DNA of 64,000 nt, taken from an uncultured Pelagibacteraceae bacterium. Lineage in GTDB: Bacteria; Pseudomonadota; Alphaproteobacteria; Pelagibacterales; Pelagibacteraceae. The notes under the pieces were generated by a model. The model did no database searches. It was not told the origin of the DNA and worked only from the letters and a program-made list of their open reading frames with translations. This document shows positions 58,045 through 64,000 of the stretch, piece after piece. The translations under genes and the position numbers were made by a program. The DNA is taken from contig CACIMN010000001.1 of the NCBI GenBank assembly GCA_902587755.1, positions 186,001-250,000 on the forward strand, given 5' to 3'. The first letter of the stretch is position 1. Each line of letters opens with the position of its first letter.

Positions 58045-59730
58045 TTAGGAATTTTTAAGGCCCTCAATTACTTTAATATTGATTTTTTCTCTCATATCGT
58101 CTTCGGTGTCATCAAAAGTTAATACGTTGTTCCAAAAATATCTTGCTTGAATTTTTCGATTTAATTTCCATAAAATATCTCCATAATGATCATTCACGAT
58201 TGGGTCATCTGGCATTAATTCCACTGCTCTTTTTAAATATTTTTCTGCTTCTACATAATCATCTATTAAAAAATATGCCCATCCAATTGAATCAATAATA
58301 TATGGATCATTACTTTTTAAATCATATGCTGTTTTCAACATATCCATTGCTTCATTAATTTTATAATCACGCTCTAACCAAGAGTAAGCAAGGTAATTTA
58401 AAATATATGCATCACCAGGATCAATTTTAAGCGCATGCAGTAAATCTTCATCTGACTTTTCATAATTGCCCATTCTTTCATAACTGCCACCTCTACGATA
58501 CAATACATCTGATTTGATAAGTGAATTGTCGTCCAGTGTTAAAATAATTTCCGTATAACGATCTATTGCCTTTTCATAATTTTTAGAATTTTTATAAAAA
58601 TTAGCTAAATCAAAAATCATTTTTATATTTGGATTTTCAATTTTATTAAATTTTGAATCTATGTATTTAATTCCATTTTCATAATCCTGCTCTTGAATTA
58701 ATATTTGAGCTTCTTTTTTTAATCTAAACCAATAATAAAATTCATCTTCAATTTTAAAGTTTTTTAAGATTCTTTTTACTTTATCAAATTCATCATTAAA
58801 ATAAAAATTTTCTGCAACCAATGACAAATTAAATTTAAACTTAGGATTTAAATAGTTTGACAAATTTAAATAAAAATTTGATTTTTCAAAATTATACTGA
58901 GAAGAATAAAGATTAGAAATTAAAAATAAAAACTCACTTACAAGATCATTATGATCTTTGCATGAAAAAATTTTTCCAAAATCATCAAATTTTTCTTTGT
59001 CTACCCAACTTTTACTTTGTGAAAGTAAAAGTGTTGAATTTATATAATCAATTTGCTCAACAAATAATCTTGCTTCATTTAATTTGTTGTTGTCAATTAA
59101 ATGATTAAGATAAAAGAAAATGTATCTTGAATAATCACCTTGTTGATTATTTATTAAATTAAGAAAAAATGATGAGGTTCTTTTATCATCAATATAACAT
59201 CTTTGGAATGTCTCAGCTATAAGAGACAGGTTCCCAAAATTTTTTTTGTTATCTAATATTTTTTTATTTTTAAATGTATAAATGTACTGTTTTAGAGTTT
59301 CAAATATAACTAAGTTTATCCTATCTTCATCTTGAAATTTTAAACTTTGTGTTAAATATTCGTCAGCCTTTTTAAAATTATTTTTTTTTAAACTATCAAT
59401 TATTAAAATTATATATGCATCATAAAAATCTGAATTAGATTTTTTTGCATTGTTATTTAATACATTAATTGCTTGAGGTACTTTGTTATCTAAAATTAAA
59501 GAATTAACATATCTTTTTAAATAACTGTCATGTTTGTTAATTAATACTTTGGCTAAGTTAAAAAATTTTAAAGCTTCAGAATTATCTCGATTTTCAAATG
59601 CAACAATTCCAGAAAAATAATTTGATAAATCTCTTGAGTTGAAATCATTAAAAGTAGCACTTTTAGAATACAAAGGTGTCTGATAAGATATGAATATTAA
59701 TAGTACTAATTTTAGAAATTTTAGGAACAT
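58045..59730 (-). CDS. Exported TPR-repeat protein
   Basis: The 561-residue protein has an N-terminal signal or anchor (LKFLKLVLLIFISYQTPLYS) followed by helical repeats over its whole length. The C-terminal repeats from about 375 are clear TPRs (NYEKAIDRYTEIILTL, NYEKSDEDLLHALKIDPGDAYILNYLAYSW, DYVEAEKYLKRAVELMPDDPIVNDHYGDILW). TPR proteins act as scaffolds in envelope complexes, and no enzymatic motif is seen. Placement before ispE is common in alphaproteobacteria. It is divergent from the uracil-DNA glycosylase gene across 11 bp. The exact partner is unknown. Confidence 0.85.
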   Translation of the reverse strand: MFLKFLKLVLLIFISYQTPLYSKSATFNDFNSRDLSNYFSGIVAFENRDNSEALKFFNLAKVLINKHDSYLKRYVNSLILDNKVPQAINVLNNNAKKSNSDFYDAYIILIIDSLKKNNFKKADEYLTQSLKFQDEDRINLVIFETLKQYIYTFKNKKILDNKKNFGNLSLIAETFQRCYIDDKRTSSFFLNLINNQQGDYSRYIFFYLNHLIDNNKLNEARLFVEQIDYINSTLLLSQSKSWVDKEKFDDFGKIFSCKDHNDLVSEFLFLISNLYSSQYNFEKSNFYLNLSNYLNPKFKFNLSLVAENFYFNDEFDKVKRILKNFKIEDEFYYWFRLKKEAQILIQEQDYENGIKYIDSKFNKIENPNIKMIFDLANFYKNSKNYEKAIDRYTEIILTLDDNSLIKSDVLYRRGGSYERMGNYEKSDEDLLHALKIDPGDAYILNYLAYSWLERDYKINEAMDMLKTAYDLKSNDPYIIDSIGWAYFLIDDYVEAEKYLKRAVELMPDDPIVNDHYGDILWKLNRKIQARYFWNNVLTFDDTEDDMREKINIKVIEGLKNS

Positions 59731-59741
59731 GTGACCATACT

Positions 59742-60461
59742 ATGACTAAAAAAGTGATAAATCAAAATACCAAATTAAACCAAGAGCTAATTAATACTAT
59801 TGAACCGAAATTTATATTCGCTGATGAGCCAATAAATAGATTTAATATTTTAAAAACGAACAATGACACCCTGCAAATTAATAAAGAAGAATTACTAAAA
59901 AATTTAAAAGATCAAATAAATTCAATTGAAAATTGTAAATTGAAAGAAAATTCAAACAATATTGTTTTAGGTGAGGGAAATATAAATAGCCCTTTAATGT
60001 TAATTGGAGAGTCTCCTGGGGCTGAAGAGGAAAAATTGGGTGTCCCATTTAGAGGTGAAGTTGGCGAACTTCTTAACAAAATGCTTATAGCTATCAATAT
60101 TAAGAGACAAAATATTTACACAAGTTATGCAATCAATTTTAGACCACCTGACGACAGAAAACCAACCTCAACTGAAATTAAAAGATACTCAGTATTTTTA
60201 AAGGAACATGTATCAATTATAAACCCGAAGATTATTGTTTTGATGGGTAGTTCAGCAATGGAGGCTGTAACAGGAATAAGTGAAAAAATAACTACTGAAA
60301 GAGGACAATGGAAGGAAGTGATTTTAAAAAATAAAACAATCCCTTTAATGATAACTTTTAATCCCTCTTATTTAATCCGTTTTCCAGAAAATAAAAAACA
60401 CTCATGGGAAGATTTAAAAAAAATTAGAGACAAAATCAAAGATCTGAAGTTAAAAATTTGA
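59742..60461 (+). CDS. Family 4-type uracil-DNA glycosylase, Fe-S ligands mostly absent
   Basis: This protein removes uracil from DNA to start base excision repair. The 239-residue sequence has an N-terminal extension, then motif A GESPGAEEEKLGVPFRGEVGELL near 89-111, the INFRPPDDRKPT segment and motif B FNPSYLIRFPENKK with DNA-intercalating residues. In classical family 4 enzymes four cysteines bind a 4Fe-4S cluster. Here only C65 remains, and the other positions read as I62, F133 and Y149 by my alignment. The fold may be stable without iron. rnhB overlaps by 1 bp. Confidence 0.87.
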   Translation: MTKKVINQNTKLNQELINTIEPKFIFADEPINRFNILKTNNDTLQINKEELLKNLKDQINSIENCKLKENSNNIVLGEGNINSPLMLIGESPGAEEEKLGVPFRGEVGELLNKMLIAINIKRQNIYTSYAINFRPPDDRKPTSTEIKRYSVFLKEHVSIINPKIIVLMGSSAMEAVTGISEKITTERGQWKEVILKNKTIPLMITFNPSYLIRFPENKKHSWEDLKKIRDKIKDLKLKI

Positions 60462-61021
60462 TGAAGATAATTGCTGGTGTTGATGAGGTTGGTAGAGGAA
60501 GTTTAATTGGGCCTGTTTATGCTTCAGCAGTAATTTTAAAAAAATCAATAAATCCAAAATTATTAAAAGATTCAAAATCGTTAAGTAAAAAAGAGAGAGA
60601 GTATCTATGTACATATATAAAAAAAAATTCTACTTGGTCAATAGGCAAAGCTTCTGTCAAAGAAATAGAAAAATTGAATATACTGCAAGCTAGTTTGCTA
60701 GCTATGAAAAGAGCTATCAAAAAACTTAAAAAAAAACCAACACACGTTCTGATAGATGGAAACAAAACTCCAGAAGTAAAAAATTATAATTTAAAATCAG
60801 TTATAAAAGGAGATAAAAAAGTCCCCTCTATTTCGGCAGCTTCTATAATTGCAAAAGTATCAAGAGATAAATTTATAACCGCCTTGTCAAAAAAAAATAA
60901 AGGTTATAACTGGGATAAAAACTTCGGGTACGGAACAAAACAGCACTTAAAAGCTTTGAAAAAATTAGGTATTACTAAACATCATAGAAAAACTTTTTCA
61001 CCAATATCTAAAATAAATTAA
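60461..61021 (+). CDS. rnhB: Ribonuclease HII RnhB
   Basis: RnhB cleaves RNA in RNA-DNA hybrids, including single ribonucleotides in DNA. The ORF track uses a TTG one codon earlier; the ATG at 60461 forms a TGATG overlap with the udg stop and gives 186 residues. The active-site motifs are visible: AGVDEVGRGSLIGPVYASAVIL with D and E, then KDSKSLSKKERE, VLIDGNKTP, SISAASIIAKVSRDKF and the C-terminal HHRKTFSPI. ccrM lies 104 bp downstream. Confidence 0.96.
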   Translation: MKIIAGVDEVGRGSLIGPVYASAVILKKSINPKLLKDSKSLSKKEREYLCTYIKKNSTWSIGKASVKEIEKLNILQASLLAMKRAIKKLKKKPTHVLIDGNKTPEVKNYNLKSVIKGDKKVPSISAASIIAKVSRDKFITALSKKNKGYNWDKNFGYGTKQHLKALKKLGITKHHRKTFSPISKIN

Positions 61022-61060
61022 CACTATATCTAGTTACTTTCTAATTTTGAAACACTAATC

Positions 61061-61113
61061 GATTCCAAATTTTTCAATCTCAGGTTGACCGAAGAATCCA
61101 TTTGGAGTCTAAT
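61061..61113 (+). promoter_or_regulatory. ccrM promoter region with three GANTC methylation sites
   Basis: The 104-bp gap before ccrM contains GATTC (61061), GAATC (61094) and GAGTC (61105). A candidate promoter TTGACC (61085-61090), 17 bp, TCTAAT (61108-61113) places the second site in the spacer and the third on the -10. GANTC is the CcrM target, so the promoter can be read by its own product's methylation, as known for Caulobacter ccrM. Promoter elements are inferred; the sites are seen directly. Confidence 0.65.
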
Positions 61114-61125
61114 TAATTTTTACAA

Positions 61126-62196
61126 ATGAAAACTGATTTCAAAAATAAAATAATTAATGGAGATAGTCTCGAAGAATTAAAAAAAATTCCACGTGAAACT
61201 TTTGATTTAATTTTTGCTGACCCTCCTTACAACTTACAATTAAAAAGTGAATTAACAAGACCGGATAGATCAAAGGTTAGTGCGGTAAATGATAAGTGGG
61301 ATCAGTTTGAAAATTTTAAAAAATATGATGATTTCACTTATAAATGGCTTAGTGAATGTAAAAGAATTTTAAAAAAAGATGGGGCTATTTGGGTTATAGG
61401 AAGCTACCATAATATTTTTAGAGTTGGCACAGCAATCCAAAATTTAGGTTTCTGGATTTTAAACGATGTCATTTGGAATAAAAATAATCCAATGCCAAAC
61501 TTTAGAGGGACACGCTTTACTAACGCTCATGAAACTTTAATATGGGCTTCTAAAAGTGAAAAATCAAAATACACATTCAATTATCAATCTTTAAAATGTT
61601 TAAATGATGATTTGCAAATGAGATCTAATTGGGATCTTCCAATATGCAATGGTTCTGAAAGACTTAAAAAGGATGGAAAAAAAATTCACTCTACACAAAA
61701 ACCAGAAGCGCTATTACATAGAATTTTACTAGCTACATCTAACAAAAATGACCTCATACTTGATCCTTTTTTAGGATCAGGAACGACAGCTACAGTAGCA
61801 AAAAAACTAGGAAGAAATTATTTTGGAATAGAAAAAGAAAAAAATTATTTTAAAGCTGCTGAGCAACGCATAAAAGCTACAAAACCAATTGAGGATGATT
61901 TATTAGATACGCTAAAAAACAATAGATCAAAACCAAGAATTCCTTTTGGTTCATTAGTTGAGCTTGGAATAATTAAACCTGGAACTAATATTTTTGATAA
62001 TAAGAAAAAAATAACAGCCAGAATTATGGCTGATGGTAGTATTAAACATAATCAAGCAGAGGGTTCTATACACAAAGTTGCGGCTACTATTTTAGGAGCT
62101 GAAAGTTGCAACGGATGGACTTTTTGGCACTGTGATATAAATGGACGAACTTATCCTATTGATTATCTAAGACAAAGATTAATTTCTAAAAATTAA
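61126..62196 (+). CDS. ccrM: Cell cycle-regulated GANTC adenine methyltransferase CcrM
   Basis: CcrM methylates adenine in GANTC and couples replication to cell-cycle transcription in alphaproteobacteria. The 356-residue beta-class methyltransferase has catalytic DPPYNL at 32-37, a target-recognition middle (FRGTRFTNAHETLIWASKS, HSTQKPEALLHRIL) and the SAM motif DPFLGSGTTATVAKKLGRNYFGIEKE. The C-terminal domain of about 85 residues (LVELGIIKPGT..., INGRTYPIDYLRQ) is typical of CcrM. It stands alone with its own promoter region and no restriction enzyme nearby. Its 3' end overlaps the convergent monooxygenase gene by 4 bp. Confidence 0.95.
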   Translation: MKTDFKNKIINGDSLEELKKIPRETFDLIFADPPYNLQLKSELTRPDRSKVSAVNDKWDQFENFKKYDDFTYKWLSECKRILKKDGAIWVIGSYHNIFRVGTAIQNLGFWILNDVIWNKNNPMPNFRGTRFTNAHETLIWASKSEKSKYTFNYQSLKCLNDDLQMRSNWDLPICNGSERLKKDGKKIHSTQKPEALLHRILLATSNKNDLILDPFLGSGTTATVAKKLGRNYFGIEKEKNYFKAAEQRIKATKPIEDDLLDTLKNNRSKPRIPFGSLVELGIIKPGTNIFDNKKKITARIMADGSIKHNQAEGSIHKVAATILGAESCNGWTFWHCDINGRTYPIDYLRQRLISKN

Positions 62197-63335
62197 CTTT
62201 TATAAATTTTACCCAAATAACTTTCTAAAAATTTTTTATTTTTAGTTAATAGTTTTAAAAAAATATTTCTAAATATGATCATTATTGGATTTGATAAATG
62301 GAACGCAAATTGATTAAAATTAGATCTACTTTTAATCATTTTTACTCTCTTTAATCTGATATCATGAAAATTATTATTATTAATTAAATATTCATATAAT
62401 TCATTAGCCCCTTCAATTGATTGGGAAGCTCCCTGCGCAAATGAAGGTGAAAATGCAAAAAATGCATCTCCTAAAAGGAATATATTTTTTGGAGGATTAT
62501 ATAAATTTTTACTTACATATATTGGAAATAATTTAATATTTTGAAGACTTTCCAAAAAACTTTGAGAAACTTTTTGAGATAATTTAAATTTAATATTTTT
62601 TATAAAAGAACTCTCAGTAAAAAGATTATAGTTCTCTTGCTCATTTGAATTTAATTTATGTTTTAAAATGCCAATAAAATTTAAATTTTTATCATTACTA
62701 ATTGGATAAACAACATAATGAAAATTCGGTCCTAAGAACAAAGAAATATTTTCTTCATTTAAATTTTGAAAATTTTCTTTCGATATATTTCCCCTAACAG
62801 CAATCGTACCATTGTAAATTGGTTTTGATTTATTAGTTGAAATTAATAACTTCCCCTTAGAAAACACACCGTCTGAAATAATTAAGTAATCACAAGATAT
62901 ATTATTTTTATCAAATATTAATTTTATTAAATCTTTATCGTAAACAATCTGTTCAATACTGTGGTTATATTTAATTATATCTTCGTTTATTTGTTTTTTT
63001 AAAAATTTAAGTAATTTTGATCTTTTCAATGTTGTGTATTTACAATCTTCAGAATTAAATTTTGAAATATCTAAGTCACAAATTTTTTTTGAATTTTTAA
63101 TTTCATAAAAATCAATTTTTTTTGGATTAAATTTTTCCTCTTCAGTGAAAGAAGTGAAGCCTATTTTATTTAAAAGCTTTACACTATTTACCGACAACTG
63201 AATTCCATAACCTTCTTCCATTTCTATTGAATTCCTTTTTTCATAAATCGTAACCTGATAATCTTTATGATCTTTGAATAAATTGGCAATAAACAAACCA
63301 GAAATTCCAGCACCAATTATTGCTATTTTTTTCAT
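62193..63335 (-). CDS. FAD-dependent monooxygenase (UbiH/salicylate hydroxylase-like)
   Basis: The 380-residue flavoprotein has the N-terminal FAD motif IIGAGISGLFIANLF, the EKRNSIEMEEGYGIQLSVNSVKLL segment, DYLIISDGVFSK (DG motif) and the second FAD motif GDAFFAFSPSFAQGASQSIEGANELYEYL. These place it in the class A aromatic hydroxylase family with UbiH and salicylate hydroxylase. The substrate is not predictable. In the second motif alanine and phenylalanine replace the more common AH. It overlaps mutY by 4 bp (ATGA) and is probably co-transcribed with it. Confidence 0.82.
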   Translation of the reverse strand: MKKIAIIGAGISGLFIANLFKDHKDYQVTIYEKRNSIEMEEGYGIQLSVNSVKLLNKIGFTSFTEEEKFNPKKIDFYEIKNSKKICDLDISKFNSEDCKYTTLKRSKLLKFLKKQINEDIIKYNHSIEQIVYDKDLIKLIFDKNNISCDYLIISDGVFSKGKLLISTNKSKPIYNGTIAVRGNISKENFQNLNEENISLFLGPNFHYVVYPISNDKNLNFIGILKHKLNSNEQENYNLFTESSFIKNIKFKLSQKVSQSFLESLQNIKLFPIYVSKNLYNPPKNIFLLGDAFFAFSPSFAQGASQSIEGANELYEYLINNNNFHDIRLKRVKMIKSRSNFNQFAFHLSNPIMIIFRNIFLKLLTKNKKFLESYLGKIYKS

Positions 63336-64000
63336 TTATGACTTTCTAAAAATTTAACTATCTTTTTTGTAAATGTAGGCAGTGTATAATTCTGAAGCTT
63401 CGTTGGATCAATCCAATAATTATTTTTATTTAAATTATATTTATTTTTAAATTCAATTTTAATATTCATACTCATATTAGACATTTTAAAATTCAAATCT
63501 TTGTCAAAATTTTTAGGATTATTTACTTCCTCCATCGGGAAGATATTAAAATTTTTCAAAAAATTAAATTTTTTATTTTTGATTAATAAATAGTGATTAT
63601 TTTTTTTATAAACATTTAGCTTGTAAAAAGTTTCTTTATCTTTTTTTTTAAATTTTACTAAATCAAAATTTTTATTTTTAAATGATTTGCATTTTTTTAC
63701 TAATGGACAGTTCTTACAAATAGGACTAACAGGTTTACAAATTAGTGCTCCTAATTCCATTAAAGCTTGAGCATAATCACTAGATCTTTTGATAGATGTT
63801 CCAAATATTTTTTTCTTCTCGTGTAAATTTTCTTTTTTTATTTGATCTTGTTTTTTTAAATATAAATATCTCTTTAGTACTCTTTCAATATTACCATCTA
63901 GAGGAATTATTGGTTCATTGAATGCAATTGCAGAAATTGCACTTGCTGTATAATCTCCAATACCTGGAAGAGACTTTAAATCTACAAAATTTCTAGGTAT
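63332..64000 (-). CDS. mutY: A/G-specific adenine glycosylase MutY (5' part outside window)
   Basis: MutY removes adenine mispaired with 8-oxoguanine. The ORF track shows only 142 residues from an internal ATG, but the frame stays open to the window end, adding 80 residues. The added part has the HhH motif LPGIGDYTASAISAIAF and the catalytic aspartate region PLDGNIERVLKR. The 4Fe-4S cluster motif C-x6-C-x2-C-x5-C is intact in ICKPVSPICKNCPLVKKC. A divergent, shortened NUDIX-like C-terminal domain follows. The start codon and the first 100 or so residues lie beyond base 64000. Confidence 0.93.
   Translation of the reverse strand: MPRNFVDLKSLPGIGDYTASAISAIAFNEPIIPLDGNIERVLKRYLYLKKQDQIKKENLHEKKKIFGTSIKRSSDYAQALMELGALICKPVSPICKNCPLVKKCKSFKNKNFDLVKFKKKDKETFYKLNVYKKNNHYLLIKNKKFNFLKNFNIFPMEEVNNPKNFDKDLNFKMSNMSMNIKIEFKNKYNLNKNNYWIDPTKLQNYTLPTFTKKIVKFLESHK

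Noticed and set aside
61126-62196. CcrM as part of a restriction-modification or defence system
   Set aside because: No restriction endonuclease is adjacent and the C-terminal domain and context fit the orphan cell-cycle methyltransferase.

Overview
The window looks like a chromosomal segment of a streamlined, very AT-rich alphaproteobacterium, most likely Pelagibacterales (SAR11). The grounds are the extreme A+T content, AGA/Lys/Ile/Asn-rich coding, almost no intergenic space, many TAATG or ATGA gene overlaps, and an alphaproteobacterial gene set (CcrM, fbc-type petABC, MarR-OmpR-EnvZ, Anbu). The assignment is inferred from composition and gene content, not from a database search.

1-14.7 kb (minus strand) is a division and cell wall (dcw) cluster: mraZ-ftsZ-rsmH-ftsL-like-ftsI-murEF(fused)-mraY-murD-ftsW-murG-murC-murB (murB runs off the left edge). 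It covers peptidoglycan precursor synthesis from UDP-MurNAc to lipid II plus septal synthesis. ftsZ sits directly behind mraZ instead of at the far end. A strong sigma70-like promoter upstream of mraZ is overlapped by three TGGG boxes at exact 10-bp spacing, the expected MraZ operator. Next come RNase P RNA and a peptidoglycan amidase.

16-19.7 kb holds mlaA-mlaC (outer membrane lipid transport), then a roughly 2-kb integrase-less mini-island. The island is bounded by a 46-bp direct repeat of the 3' half of a CAU-anticodon tRNA gene and carries four unrecognised small genes. The intact tRNA(CAU) and a tRNA-Val(GAC) with aberrant D and T loops follow.

19.7-28.3 kb holds yqeY-dnaG-rpoD (minus), with rpoD ending 4 nt before tRNA-Val, and divergent carA-carB.

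28.3-36 kb holds a circularly permuted ATP-grasp gene divergent from an Anbu proteasome-like peptidase, a 2OG-Fe(II) oxygenase/ELM1-like pair, trxB, two NAD(P)-binding reductases and an aspartate aminotransferase.

36-51.4 kb (mostly plus) holds uvrB, an SDR and folB, uvrC, pgsA; ilvE (minus); a MarR/OmpR/EnvZ regulatory operon; ubiK (minus); then lgt, a MidA-like methyltransferase, pgeF, prs, rplY, pth and ychF.

51.4-64 kb holds the cytochrome bc1 operon petABC, trmL-hemF-greA, a TPR gene-ispE-tRNA-Gln-cca unit with the tRNA 3 nt before cca, udg-rnhB, ccrM with three GANTC sites in its own promoter region, an FAD monooxygenase and the 3' part of mutY. Apart from the mini-island, the content is housekeeping. 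No CRISPR array, transposon or recognisable defence system was seen.
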